Assembly: GCA_028282705.1 (NCBI GenBank)
Contig: JANQHI010000061.1
Coordinates: 1-64,000 of the forward strand
DNA length: 64,000 bases
Source of the DNA: Prolixibacteraceae bacterium
Lineage (GTDB): Bacteria > Bacteroidota > Bacteroidia > Bacteroidales > Prolixibacteraceae
Reading direction: 5' to 3'
Shown: in pieces, positions 29,201 through 37,600 of the stretch
How positions within the stretch are numbered: position 1 is the stretch's first letter
Layout: each line of letters opens with the position of its first letter
The notes under the pieces: model-generated
What the model was told of the DNA's origin: nothing
The model's input: only the letters and a program-made list of their open reading frames with translations
Database searches by the model: none
Position numbers and translations under genes: made by a program

Positions 29201-29281
29201 GGAGTATTGGCTGTTTTGATTATTGTGGCATGGATAAGGGATTCAAACTTCCAAAAAACAGTTGAAGAAGCCGGGGGATGA
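26207..29281 (+). CDS. ccsBA: Fused cytochrome c biogenesis protein CcsBA (ResB-CcsA)
   Basis: System II (Ccs) haem exporter and cytochrome c synthetase in one 1024-residue inner-membrane polypeptide, as typical for Bacteroidota and epsilonproteobacteria. The N-terminal ResB half has transmembrane helices starting at FTLTSLPFMAFIFL and a large periplasmic domain. The C-terminal CcsA half contains the tryptophan-rich haem-handling WWD motif (WGRYWGWDPKETWAL), flanked by histidines such as AHLSW, and the final multi-helix bundle. I chose the ATG at 26207 (MKKIYFT); the open frame extends upstream but that part overlaps alaS. It implies c-type cytochromes and a respiratory chain. Confidence 0.95.
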   Translation: MKKIYFTLTSLPFMAFIFLTLGFSMAIATFVESSYGTPAARSLIYRTWWFELLWALFALNLLNNFFRFKLYSKEKLTMGIFHVSFLIMLLGAVITRYIGYEGLMHIREGKSAESIISTDDYFSASFNGEVKEKRVIFSEITPKQFSAKFNDNGASFKVKAVGYIENAVRQPIPSENGEPVIDFVFSVPGVKGMQSYNIRRGDGVNFPGFSVTFGAGEKATIRFFSEGSQLSMVSEVVLEEMAMATQDKVKFNAGDTIPIKKMFLYGYGDIRFLVRNFYENATFTAVKSQQGETGENAIIVKISDGVKEKTVPVFGHPSVVGDTLKVPLSEGNLKLAYGAKRIKVPLSLFLKDFQMEKYPGSNSPSSYASEVVLNDESEGLSKNIRIFMNNTLTYKGFKFFQSSYDQDEKGTVLSVNHDFWGTWITYFGYLLLTLGIILSLLNKKSYFHVLVKRLKTTQIAKVVVGLVLLMSALSVSAQSGSAGTAIPTVNKAIVEEFSKVWVQGPDGRIEPMSTLASEVVRKVSRKSKLYGKQPEEVMLSVMAWPEIWQELPIIKVSNKQLATDLGIAGKYATIKQLFDEQGAYKLMDRVMAAHNKTPAFRNKIEKEVIYVDERVNIFFMLMRGGLLAMFPTGNYEDPWLTPGSTTLGMPAGDSIFIKNGTQLMVESILGQKNVEALQVVNAIGKYQQKFGEGILPSESKKGIEILYNKVNIFKRIFPYYLLFGFLLLFVLFINIFRQKLMPVWLKGGFLAVIILAFIGHTIGLVARWYISGHAPWSNGFESVVYVSWAAMLAGLIFGRKYFMVIGTAAVLSGIGLFVAHLSWMNPEVTNLVPVLKSYWLTIHVAIITASYGFIGLSAFLGILVLILISLRTKANSDKVGRFITQLTTINEMSAMVGLYFLTIGTFLGAIWANESWGRYWGWDPKETWALITIVLYSFIAHMRLIPSLKGVYNYNLASVIGFASVLMTYFGVNYYLSGLHSYGKGVADGIHWAVPVSFGVLAVLIIVAWIRDSNFQKTVEEAGG

Positions 29282-29445
29282 TTATTTCTGGGTTTAGATT
29301 TTTAGAACATTAGACTAAAAAAATCCATTATCATCTTTGTAAGATTCACAAAATCAAACCATTGGCTGCTATTTGTATTTTTTCTAAATAAATAGAAATC
29401 TATTTAGCCTCACTGTTATCACTGCCAACAGGGGGTTAGATTAAT

Positions 29446-29453
29446 TATATTTG
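29446..29453 (+). promoter_or_regulatory. Candidate -7 box for the acyl-CoA ligase gene
   Basis: TATATTTG matches TAnnTTTG, 31 bases before the ATG at 29485. No matching -33 TTTG is seen. The 203-base spacer after ccsBA supports separate transcription. Confidence 0.4.
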
Positions 29454-29484
29454 TTGAGTTTGACTCATCTTAAACCAAAGAATT

Positions 29485-31266
29485 ATGGAAGTTACCCGTA
29501 CGTTTGATATCCTTGACCGTTATATGAAAAATTTCCCCCGAGAAGATGCTATTGCCGGAAAAAAAGATGGCAAATGGTATAAGTTCTCAACTGAAGAGTA
29601 TGTTAAAAAATCACATCAGTTTGCATTGGGGCTAATGGCAATGGGGTTGAAAAAAGGTGATAAGGTAGCTACTGTAACAACAAACAGGCCTGAGTGGAAT
29701 TTTGCTGATATGGGCATGGCTATGGTAGGGGTAGTGCATGTACCCATCTATCCAACCATTAGTGAAGAGGAATATAGATACATTTTGGAACATTCTGAAT
29801 CCAGGTTGTTGATAGTGGGTGACCAAAAACTTTTTGAAAAGTTGAACCCATTGGCAAACATGTTACCTAACCTGGAAAAAGTATATGTTTTTGAAGAAGT
29901 AGAAGGGGCTACTCTATATGAAGAAATACTAGAACTGGGAGAAAAGAAAAAGGAGGAACTGGAAAAGGAATTAGAGGAAATAAAAGATTCTGTAACTCCA
30001 GATGATTTAGCAACTTTAATCTATACTTCAGGGACAACTGGGGTGCCCAAAGGGGTAATGCTGTCACAGAGGAACCTGGTTTCCAATTTTGTGGCACATG
30101 CAAAAATGCATCATTTAGGGAAGGATCACAGGGTAATAAGCTTCCTGCCCCTTTGCCATGTGTATGAAAGAAGTGTCAATTACCACTTCCAATACAAAGG
30201 CATGGGAATATATTATGTGGGAAACCTTAGCCAAATTATTTCTGCAGTCAGGGAAATAAAACCCCATATGTTTAATTCTGTTCCACGTTTATTGGAAAAA
30301 GTATATGATGGTTTTGTTTCAAAAGGGAAAGAGCTTCCTGCCATAAAAAGGATGATCTATTTTTGGGCAATGAAACTTACCCGCCATTTTGAATACAACA
30401 AAAAGTTTAGTCCTATATTAAAATTAAAAATAAAACTGGCTGATAAATTAATCTATTCTAAATGGAGGGAGGCACTTGGTGGGAATATTGTTTATATTGT
30501 TTCAGGAGGGGCAGCACTGCAACCTAATATTGCCAGGGTCCTGGGTATGGCAAAAATGGCTAACCTGGAAGGGTATGGGCTGACTGAAACCTCACCTGTA
30601 ATTGCAGTAAATAACCCTGCCAGTGGGGAAATGAAGATAGGTACCGTAGGCCCAATCCTTGAAGGGTATGAGGTTAAAATTGCTGAAGATGGGGAAATTT
30701 TGTGCAAAGGACCTGGTGTGATGATGGGCTACTACAAAGCCCCCGAGTTGACAGCCGAGGTGATGGACAGTGCTGGCTGGTTCCATACAGGAGACATAGG
30801 AGTCCTTGAAGATGGAAGATACCTGAGGATAACTGACCGCAAAAAAGAAATATTTAAACTCTCAGGGGGGAAATACATTGCCCCACAGATGATCGAGAAT
30901 AAATTGAAGGCCTCAAATTTTATTGAGCAAGTTATGGTTATTGGTGCTAATGAGAAATTTGCAAGTGCTTTGATCTCTCCAAATTTTGCTATTTTGCAGG
31001 ATTGGTGCACTAAAAATAAAATTGAGTTTAAAGATAACTTTGACTTGGTCAATAACCTGGATGTGGTTGCCCAGATTCAGAAAGAGGTAAATGAGATTAA
31101 CAAAACACTGGGGTCTCATGAACAGATAAGTCGCATAAGGCTTGTAAATGATGAATGGAGCCCTGTTACCGGAGAATTATCACCAACATTGAAGCTAAGG
31201 AGGAATGCAGTAGCTGTTAAATATCAGCAGTTAATTGATGATATATATTCTGTATCAAGGAATTAA
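29485..31266 (+). CDS. Long-chain fatty-acid--CoA ligase (AMP-forming)
   Basis: A 593-residue acyl-adenylate-forming enzyme of the long-chain AMP-forming synthetase type. The P-loop-like motif YTSGTTGVPKGVMLS, the middle motif GYGLTETSPVIAVN, GWFHTGDIGVLEDGRYL and the hinge/lysine region DRKKEIFKLSGGKYIAP are all present. It should activate long-chain fatty acids for phospholipid recycling or beta-oxidation; no other fatty-acid genes are close. No signal peptide or membrane helix is evident, so it is cytosolic or membrane-peripheral. Confidence 0.93.
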   Translation: MEVTRTFDILDRYMKNFPREDAIAGKKDGKWYKFSTEEYVKKSHQFALGLMAMGLKKGDKVATVTTNRPEWNFADMGMAMVGVVHVPIYPTISEEEYRYILEHSESRLLIVGDQKLFEKLNPLANMLPNLEKVYVFEEVEGATLYEEILELGEKKKEELEKELEEIKDSVTPDDLATLIYTSGTTGVPKGVMLSQRNLVSNFVAHAKMHHLGKDHRVISFLPLCHVYERSVNYHFQYKGMGIYYVGNLSQIISAVREIKPHMFNSVPRLLEKVYDGFVSKGKELPAIKRMIYFWAMKLTRHFEYNKKFSPILKLKIKLADKLIYSKWREALGGNIVYIVSGGAALQPNIARVLGMAKMANLEGYGLTETSPVIAVNNPASGEMKIGTVGPILEGYEVKIAEDGEILCKGPGVMMGYYKAPELTAEVMDSAGWFHTGDIGVLEDGRYLRITDRKKEIFKLSGGKYIAPQMIENKLKASNFIEQVMVIGANEKFASALISPNFAILQDWCTKNKIEFKDNFDLVNNLDVVAQIQKEVNEINKTLGSHEQISRIRLVNDEWSPVTGELSPTLKLRRNAVAVKYQQLIDDIYSVSRN

Positions 31267-31491
31267 GCTTACTTAGTAACTGTTAGGAAATTTGTCAAAT
31301 ATATTTTTACACAAATTACAATCATTAAAATAAAACCTTGGTGAATGCTTTGTGAATTAGTTGCTTAGTGGCATTTTAAAGTAAATATACTTAGCCACAG
31401 AATCACCAGGGCATTAAGAATCACAAAAAGATAGGAACCTGACAATCAGGCACAATTAAAATTCCCTGATGGTTACTAAGGCATACAACCT

Positions 31492-31517
31492 AAAACCATG
31501 CTGAAAAGGGTGGTTTT
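31492..31517 (+). terminator. Possible intrinsic terminator before the toxin-antitoxin pair
   Basis: Seven-pair stem (AAAACCA with TGGTTTT) with a 12-base loop and a following TTTTTCTTTTT. It lies about 225 bases after the acyl-CoA ligase stop in a ~290-base gene-free stretch. It could insulate the downstream vapBC-like genes. Confidence 0.4.
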
Positions 31518-31552
31518 TCTTTTTCATTAGTATTTATTAGTTTTACACGAAA

Positions 31553-31566
31553 ATAGTGTACACTAT
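31553..31566 (+). promoter_or_regulatory. 14-bp perfect palindrome overlapping the antitoxin start, likely operator
   Basis: ATAGTGTACACTAT is a perfect palindrome whose last two bases are the first two of the ATG at 31565. Type II antitoxins of the ribbon-helix-helix class repress their own operons by binding such dyads (established), so an autoregulatory operator is the likeliest meaning. A TAGTTTTA box 9 bases upstream could be the -7 element. Confidence 0.6.
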
Positions 31567-31786
31567 GTTAAAAAACATTACATTTAGTGCTGATGAGGAA
31601 TTAATTAAAAGAGCTAGGGAAAAAGCATTATCAGAGAAGTCAACGCTCAATATTTTATTTAGAAGATGGTTGAAACAATATATTGAGAGAGAAAAGGATT
31701 CAGGAGAAATAGATAGGGTAATGGAATCGTTAAACCATGTCTATTCAGGGAAAAAATTTTCAAGAGATGAATTGAATGAAAGGTAA
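31565..31786 (+). CDS. VapB-like antitoxin (predicted ribbon-helix-helix)
   Basis: A 73-residue protein. The N-terminal NITFSADEELIKRAREKA, followed by a second helix ending FRRWLKQYIER, fits a ribbon-helix-helix DNA-binding domain. The charged C-terminal tail would wrap the toxin. The ATG at 31565 is preferred over a GTG three codons upstream because the GTG lies inside the palindromic operator candidate. It overlaps the PIN-domain toxin gene by 11 bases, the usual coupled arrangement of type II toxin-antitoxin pairs. The exact antitoxin family is not certain. Confidence 0.8.
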   Translation: MLKNITFSADEELIKRAREKALSEKSTLNILFRRWLKQYIEREKDSGEIDRVMESLNHVYSGKKFSRDELNER

Positions 31787-32195
31787 GTTTTTTCTTGATA
31801 CAAATATTTTAGTTTACTCTTTTTATAAACCAGATTCTCATAAAAGGTTGATTTCTGGTAAATTAATTAAAGAAGCACATTTAGGGAATGGATGTATAAG
31901 CTACCAAGTCGTGCAAGAATTTTTAAATGTGGCTACCCAAAAATTTAGTTCTCCAATGAGTGGTGATGAAGCACAAAAATACCTTGCTAAGATCTTATTT
32001 CCTTTATGTGAAATTTTTCCTTCTGAGGGGCTTTATCATATAGCATTGGATATAAAAGAAAGGTGGAAGCTCTCATTTTATGATTCTTTAATTATTGCTG
32101 CAGCATTGGAATCTTCAAGTAAGGTTCTTTATTCAGAAGATTTGCAGCATGGGCAAAAAATATATGAACTTACAATAGTAAACCCTTATATTTAA
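31776..32195 (+). CDS. PIN-domain ribonuclease toxin (VapC-like)
   Basis: A 139-residue PIN-domain protein, the usual toxin size. Acidic metal-binding residues are visible: Asp8 in FFLDTNILVYS, Glu in VVQEFLNV, Asp in SFYDSLIIAAAL and Asp in LYSEDLQHGQ. VapC toxins cut tRNA or rRNA at specific sites (family knowledge); this target is unknown. The gene overlaps its antitoxin by 11 bases and the convergent membrane-protein gene by 4 bases. The pair sits in an accessory-looking part of the window. Confidence 0.88.
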   Translation: MKGKFFLDTNILVYSFYKPDSHKRLISGKLIKEAHLGNGCISYQVVQEFLNVATQKFSSPMSGDEAQKYLAKILFPLCEIFPSEGLYHIALDIKERWKLSFYDSLIIAAALESSSKVLYSEDLQHGQKIYELTIVNPYI

Positions 32196-32632
32196 ACCAA
32201 TGCCCTGTCCCAGGGGATGGCAGCCAAAATGATTATAATTGCAAGGGTATAAAAAACAGAAGCCATCATGAATTTCTTTTTGCCAGAAGTAGCCCTTTTT
32301 AACTTAGCCCTGCCAATGTGTACTAGTATCAATGCTACTACCATCATTAAAATATGTTCAACTGCATAAAAACGCAACTCAGTGTTTTGCATGGCTGCCC
32401 CAAAATTGCTAAAAGCTGCTTTAGTTATTGGGCTTAAAAAGGCATAAAGTACAGTCCCTACTAAAAATTGGAAATCCATGGAAGCAGTGAAAATTATCCC
32501 AAAAATATTGTCTGCTTTGTTCCATTTGGCTTTGCCCAGCCAGCCATAATACGAGCGGATTAAAACTATAAGTGCAATTATGAGCACAAACCAGCGCAAC
32601 ATGTTATGTAAATGTAAAAATCCAGTATACAT
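32192..32632 (-). CDS. Four-helix membrane protein, cytochrome b-like (annotated so in Bacteroidota)
   Basis: A 146-residue protein with four predicted transmembrane helices (about residues 10-27, 48-67, 87-105 and 120-139). Conserved-looking histidines occur in GFLHLHNMLRW, VEHILMMV and LVHIGRAK, consistent with haem binding but not proof of it. Such proteins are often labelled cytochrome B in Bacteroidota; the electron partner is not known. It is convergent with the toxin gene (4-base overlap) and lies 81 bases from the next minus-strand gene. Confidence 0.65.
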   Translation of the reverse strand: MYTGFLHLHNMLRWFVLIIALIVLIRSYYGWLGKAKWNKADNIFGIIFTASMDFQFLVGTVLYAFLSPITKAAFSNFGAAMQNTELRFYAVEHILMMVVALILVHIGRAKLKRATSGKKKFMMASVFYTLAIIIILAAIPWDRALV

Positions 32633-32713
32633 GTTTATTATGAATTTATTTTTTGATGTATAACAGATAAAACCACATTAGGTTTTTGAGGCTTGGTTTT
32701 CTTTTAAAGAATC

Positions 32714-33370
32714 TTAAGCATTAGCTAAAGAAAATAGTTCATCAAGTTCATAAACTCTGGTTTTCTTTTCTGTTTTATGGCCTACAGATTGCACCATTGC
32801 CCTGGCAACAGTTTCCCCTTTTATGGGCTTATACTTTTTGAAAATAAACCTGGTAAAAAAGTTTCCTAAAGTAATACCCAGTTGTTCCATAGGGCGCTTT
32901 TCTGAACGTTTGCCAACCAAAACTGATGGACGCAAAATAACCAGTTTATTAAAACCTAGTTTAGTTACCTCTGCCTCCAGTTCTCCTTTCATGCGCGTGT
33001 AAAATATCCTTGATTTAGGGTTTGCACCAACAGATGAAACAAGCACATAAGCGGGGATATTGTTTTTTAAAGCTGCCTTTGCAAAGTTCAGGTTATAGAT
33101 AAAATCAACTTCATACTCCTTTTCTTTGCTACCAGCCTGTTTTAAAGTGGTGCCTAGCGCAGAAAACAATACATCTCCTTCAACAAGTTGTACCCATTGC
33201 CCTGGGGTGCTGAAATCAACAATATATTCTTGCAGTTTAGGATGTTTAATACCTGAAGGCCTCCTTACAAAAATATTTACTCTTGAAAAAGAAGGGTTTT
33301 CAAGAAGTTGCTGGGTTAGTTCTTTGCCAACCAACCCAGTTGCACCTACAATATTTGCAATTTTGCCCAT
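32714..33370 (-). CDS. NAD(P)-binding atypical SDR / NmrA-like oxidoreductase
   Basis: A 218-residue Rossmann-fold protein. The dinucleotide motif VGATGLVGKELTQQLL (GxxGxxG) is at residues 8-20, and YVLVSSVGANPKS and YTRMKGELE supply the Ser/Tyr-Lys-like positions in altered form. It resembles the HTATIP2/YraR type of atypical SDRs, which are often of unknown substrate. It lies 8 bases downstream of the sulfatase gene on the same strand and could be co-transcribed with it, although no pathway link is evident. Confidence 0.82.
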   Translation of the reverse strand: MGKIANIVGATGLVGKELTQQLLENPSFSRVNIFVRRPSGIKHPKLQEYIVDFSTPGQWVQLVEGDVLFSALGTTLKQAGSKEKEYEVDFIYNLNFAKAALKNNIPAYVLVSSVGANPKSRIFYTRMKGELEAEVTKLGFNKLVILRPSVLVGKRSEKRPMEQLGITLGNFFTRFIFKKYKPIKGETVARAMVQSVGHKTEKKTRVYELDELFSLANA

Positions 33371-33378
33371 GGTATATT

Positions 33379-34791
33379 TTAACCTTCAAAGTCAGGGTTA
33401 AGTTCAGTTGGAACTGGGGCATTTACCTCTTTTCTCCAATTTTCTAATATTTCCAAAAGTTCATTTAATTTTTCAGGATTGCCTTTAGCTTTATTTACCT
33501 TCTCACCAATATCTTCTTTGATATTATATAGTTCAAGGTCATTATTTTCAAAATATTGGATCAACTTCCAGTCTCCCAGCCTAATGGCAGAGCCTGGCCT
33601 TGTCCTGAACAATGAATCCTGGTTTTCATGGTATGATTTGGAACTGTAAGATTGAAGGTAAATAGGGAAATGCCAGAAGAGGGGCCTTTCATTCATACCC
33701 CCATTGCTTGTCATAACAGGTAACATAGATTTTCCGTCCAATATTTTCCCCACAGGTTTTGAAATTCCTGCAACTTCAAGGATAGTTGGGTAAAAGTCAA
33801 GATTGGTTATGGGGGTTTCATTTTTTGTACCACCTTCAATTTTTCCTTTCCAGAAAGCAAACATGGGTTCCCTGATGCCACCCTCATAATAGGCTCCTTT
33901 TCCTGCTCGTAATGGCCATTGTTTGGTTACCCTGAATAACCCACCATTATCTGAAATAAATAATATAAAAGTGTTTTCAAACTTACCTTCCTTTTTTAAT
34001 GTTTCAATCAAACGCCCAATTTGGGTGTCCATGTTTTCAACCATGGTTGCATATTTAGCATTCTTTTGGCCATTCCACTCAGCTTTAGTTTCATATTTCG
34101 GTAACAGTTCTTTTACAGGTTGGATAGGTGTATGAACAGCATAAGGTGAGTAATAAAGGAAAAATGGTTTATTATTTACTGAACTAACAAAATCAATGGT
34201 TTTATCCATGATCAAATTAGTGAGGTAATAATCATCAGCAGGAGCTTCAATTGGGACTTTTGTGTAAGGAGGATAATAACTACCAGGGCTCCCGGTATGG
34301 CAGCCTCCAATGTTTACATCAAACCCTTTGGTTGTTGGGTCATCATTAAGGTGCCATTTTCCTGCATGGCATGTTACATATCCAGCATCATGCATAGCCT
34401 GAGGTAACAAATAGTTATTTTCAGGGATAATGGTATTATTTTTTGTGGGAATTAACTTCCTGTCTTTACTTTTTCCCCTTTCAGAGGTATCCACAGTATA
34501 TATCCCGTGCCTTGGGGTCCATTGCCCACTCATCATACAGGCTCTGCTGGGCGCACAATTTGCAGCAGAAGCATAAGCTTCAGTAAAAATCATCCCATCA
34601 GCAGCAAGGGCATCCAGGTTAGGGGTTTCATAATATTCTGACCCCATAAAACCCACGTCACGCCAACCCAGGTCATCAATATTGATTAGGATTATATTTG
34701 GTTTTTCACGTTTATCAGTGTTTTCTGCCATGTTAGTACATGACATAGTTATTAAAATTATAAAAAGCATTAGTAAACCAGGTAATTTCAT
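33379..34791 (-). CDS. Arylsulfatase-type sulfatase, lipoprotein
   Basis: A 470-residue type I sulfatase. The signal peptide ends in a lipobox ITMSC with Cys18, so the enzyme is anchored to the envelope. The active site sequence CAPSR (Cys79 to Arg83) is the CxPSR motif whose Cys is converted to formylglycine. Metal-binding Asp39/Asp40 lie in INIDDLGW and FISDNGG is present. Family members desulfate glycans or other sulfate esters; the substrate cannot be assigned and no SusCD pair or glycoside hydrolase is adjacent. The maturase (anSME or FGE) is not in the window. Confidence 0.92.
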   Translation of the reverse strand: MKLPGLLMLFIILITMSCTNMAENTDKREKPNIILINIDDLGWRDVGFMGSEYYETPNLDALAADGMIFTEAYASAANCAPSRACMMSGQWTPRHGIYTVDTSERGKSKDRKLIPTKNNTIIPENNYLLPQAMHDAGYVTCHAGKWHLNDDPTTKGFDVNIGGCHTGSPGSYYPPYTKVPIEAPADDYYLTNLIMDKTIDFVSSVNNKPFFLYYSPYAVHTPIQPVKELLPKYETKAEWNGQKNAKYATMVENMDTQIGRLIETLKKEGKFENTFILFISDNGGLFRVTKQWPLRAGKGAYYEGGIREPMFAFWKGKIEGGTKNETPITNLDFYPTILEVAGISKPVGKILDGKSMLPVMTSNGGMNERPLFWHFPIYLQSYSSKSYHENQDSLFRTRPGSAIRLGDWKLIQYFENNDLELYNIKEDIGEKVNKAKGNPEKLNELLEILENWRKEVNAPVPTELNPDFEG

Positions 34792-35081
34792 TTTTAGTTT
34801 TGTTTAAATGTGGTTGAATAAAACAATTAACAAATATACATAGCTTCCACTGTATTTCATTTACTGTATTTATGACGATCTGAAAACAAATTACTCATAG
34901 CTGGGAACATAAGTTTATTCAAGGTCCTAAAAAAACCAAATAGTGAAAATATGTGGGATTTTTAAAATTTCCTGCATATTGTATCTGTAATTTTTCTAGT
35001 TTTATAAGAAATATTATTATTCAAGTTGGGATTATAAATAATTTGGGTTTAATTTGGTAGTTGAAGGTTAAATTTTTTATC

Positions 35082-35582
35082 ATGCAGAACGTAAAAAATC
35101 CATTGATTTTTGTTGTAGAAGATAATAAAGTCTATAACAAACTTATTGTTAATTATCTGAACTCTAACAAATTTACCAATGTAAAAGCATTTTATACAGG
35201 AGAAGATTGTGTTGAGAATATCAAGTTGAGCCCTGATATCATCATTCAGGATTATTTGCTTGAAGGGATGAATGGGATTGATGTGCTTAAAAAGGTAAAA
35301 AAGATAAAGCCTGAAACTGAGTTTATTTTCCTGTCTGGGCAGGACAGCATGGATGTGGCAATAAACACCATGAAGTATGGGGCTTATGATTATATTGTAA
35401 AAGACCAGATGACCCTTGAAAAAATGGTGAATAAGGTAAACCAGATTTTATCAGTCAGAAGCCTTAAAAAATCAAAAAAGCAATATAAAATTGGGATTGT
35501 CCTGTTTTTTGTAGTGTTGTTTATTATTGTTTTGTTTATTATCCTTTTCTTTTTTACTGAAATGTTTGGGGTGAACAGGTAA
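35082..35582 (+). CDS. Response-regulator receiver domain with C-terminal membrane anchor
   Basis: A 166-residue protein with a complete CheY-like receiver: acidic pair Glu13-Asp14, phospho-acceptor Asp57 in IIIQDYLLEGMNG, Ser85 and Lys107 in YIVKDQ. In place of an output domain it has a basic linker (KKSKKQ) and one strong hydrophobic helix (residues 137-158), ending EMFGVNR. The receiver would therefore be tethered on the cytoplasmic face of the membrane. The ATG at 35082 is preferred over a TTG seven codons upstream. It stands alone, and no kinase is adjacent. The architecture is uncommon; the output may be protein-protein contact or phosphate sink activity. Confidence 0.85.
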   Translation: MQNVKNPLIFVVEDNKVYNKLIVNYLNSNKFTNVKAFYTGEDCVENIKLSPDIIIQDYLLEGMNGIDVLKKVKKIKPETEFIFLSGQDSMDVAINTMKYGAYDYIVKDQMTLEKMVNKVNQILSVRSLKKSKKQYKIGIVLFFVVLFIIVLFIILFFFTEMFGVNR

Positions 35583-35604
35583 TAAAAAAATATAACTGAA
35601 TAAA

Positions 35605-35630
35605 AAAAGGAGCGAATTTTCGCTCCTTTT
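35605..35630. terminator. Bidirectional intrinsic terminator between convergent genes
   Basis: A 12-pair perfect stem (AAAAGGAGCGAA with TTCGCTCCTTTT) with T-rich sequence after it on the plus strand and a run of A (T on the minus strand) before it. It serves the receiver gene and the convergent POT transporter gene, whose stops flank it. Confidence 0.8.
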
Positions 35631-35638
35631 CTTTTAAT

Positions 35639-37429
35639 TTATTTTGTCAGCCTTTCAAGGCGTTTCATAATTGCAAATATAAAGGCAGCTGAGAGTAAGC
35701 AGCAAACCACAAAAATAGTCCACATTTGCCATATCTCAATCCTATCCCAGAAGAAGCTACCCACACTCAATAATTTATTACCAACAGCAGTTGCCAGTAG
35801 CCATCCTCCTTGCATCAAGCCCTGGAAACGCACAGGTGAAACCTTTGATACAAATGAAAGACCCATTGGGCTGAGGAATAGTTCAGCAATGGTTAAAACC
35901 AGGTAACTGTTAATAAGCCAATATGGAGAAACCCTTGATGAATCAGGGACTGGAGAACCATTTAACTCAAATGGAGACATTAATTCAAATGAACCTGCAA
36001 CCATGATCAGGAACCCAAATGAGGCTATCACCATACCAATACCAATTTTGCGTGGTGTTGATGGTTCTTTGCCACGATTGGCCAACCATGTAAAAATGCC
36101 CATTACAAGGAAAGTAAGTGAAACAATGAATAATGGGTTGAATGATTGGAAAATCTCAGGTTGTATTTCATTGCTAGCCTGGCCATTTTTTACATTAAAA
36201 TAAGTCCATATGCCCAGTCCAAGGAACATGGCAGCTCCAATGACCTTGGTTAAAATATTCATTCCCTTTTTCAGTAATAATACCAACCCAACAATAGCTC
36301 CAATAAATATTAAAATATAATCAAGCTGGAAGAATATGAATGTGAATGGTTCAACAGCTTTCACTGTATAGTCACGTGCAAACATGGTCATGGTCAGCCC
36401 ATTTTGGTGGAATGACATCCAGAAAAAGATGACCACACCAAAAACAAGTAGCAGTGCTGCTACACGTGGGCGCTCTTCTTTATTTGATATCTGCATGATC
36501 CAGGCAACAAAACCTGCAAACAAACCAACAGCAAAACCAATATCCACACTTTCGCGCAAGAAAAGCAGGAAGATAGCTACCACTGCAGCCATAACTCCTA
36601 ATGAAACACCAATCTTGACAATTCCTGTCCCAACTTCTTTATCTTTAGTTTCAGCTTTAACAACCTCTTTGGTAGGAAGCAACTTGTTGAAGAATAAATA
36701 AACAACCAATGAAATTAGCATAGCACCAGCAGCTACAGCAAATGCATAATTGTATCCACGAGAAAATACATCAATATAGTTTTGGGCAAAAGCTCCCAGG
36801 TCAGTAACAGGCCCAGTTGTGCTGGCTGCATTTGCCAGTTCCGAGAATGTTTCAGTATCTGTTAGTTTCCCTTTGATCATTTGGTGGCACATAGCAGGCA
36901 AACTGGCATCATGGTTTAACCCATTAGCCTTTAGCCACCAGTTACGTGCAGCATTGGCAGCAAATGGCGCAAAAAAGGCACCAATATTGATCCCCATATA
37001 GAAGAGCAGGTAAGCTTTGTCACGTAATTTTTCATATTTTGGGTTATCATACATTTGCCCTACCACAGCTTGTAGGTTTCCTTTAAACAAACCATTACCC
37101 AAGGCAATGGTAAAAAGGAATATTACAGTTAGTGTCAGAGACATTCCGGGCATGGCCATCAACACATATCCCAGAAACATGATTACAATACCTGTTAAAA
37201 TAACTGTTTTATACTTTTTGGTTGCATCAGCAATAATACCACCAAGAAGAGCCAAGGCATAAATGGCAAAGTAGAACCAGCTATAAATACTGCCTGCAGT
37301 TTGTGCATTTACATCAAATTTTGCTTGCAGGAACAGTACCAGTATAGCCATCATGGTGTAGAAACCAAACCTTTCGCCCATGTTGGCAAAAAAGGCTACA
37401 ATTAATCCCTTAGGATGCTTTTGAAACAT
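35639..37429 (-). CDS. POT family proton-dependent peptide transporter (MFS)
   Basis: A 596-residue polytopic inner-membrane transporter. The opening FFANMGERFGFYTMMAILVLF is the POT signature region, and FFWMSFHQNGLTMTMFARDY and SPMGLSFVSKVSP are typical for bacterial peptide symporters. The ExxERF motif that couples protons is altered here: the first Glu is Asn (NMGERF). This divergent form occurs in some Bacteroidota transporters and could mean changed energetics or substrate. A long insert lies between helices 4 and 5. It ends at a shared terminator and is divergent from the NAD(P)HX repair gene. Confidence 0.9.
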   Translation of the reverse strand: MFQKHPKGLIVAFFANMGERFGFYTMMAILVLFLQAKFDVNAQTAGSIYSWFYFAIYALALLGGIIADATKKYKTVILTGIVIMFLGYVLMAMPGMSLTLTVIFLFTIALGNGLFKGNLQAVVGQMYDNPKYEKLRDKAYLLFYMGINIGAFFAPFAANAARNWWLKANGLNHDASLPAMCHQMIKGKLTDTETFSELANAASTTGPVTDLGAFAQNYIDVFSRGYNYAFAVAAGAMLISLVVYLFFNKLLPTKEVVKAETKDKEVGTGIVKIGVSLGVMAAVVAIFLLFLRESVDIGFAVGLFAGFVAWIMQISNKEERPRVAALLLVFGVVIFFWMSFHQNGLTMTMFARDYTVKAVEPFTFIFFQLDYILIFIGAIVGLVLLLKKGMNILTKVIGAAMFLGLGIWTYFNVKNGQASNEIQPEIFQSFNPLFIVSLTFLVMGIFTWLANRGKEPSTPRKIGIGMVIASFGFLIMVAGSFELMSPFELNGSPVPDSSRVSPYWLINSYLVLTIAELFLSPMGLSFVSKVSPVRFQGLMQGGWLLATAVGNKLLSVGSFFWDRIEIWQMWTIFVVCCLLSAAFIFAIMKRLERLTK

Positions 37430-37600
37430 AGTTATTGATTTTAGTTAATTTGATTCATAGTTTGCATAAGCTAACAAATATAGAAATCTTTTTAGCTAGG
37501 ACAACTTGATTTTAATCAGTAATATTGGTTTAGCATTGGGAAGCTTGGGGTAACATGGTGTGCAGCTATGCCACATCTCCAGGTATCTACCAATAGCTTG

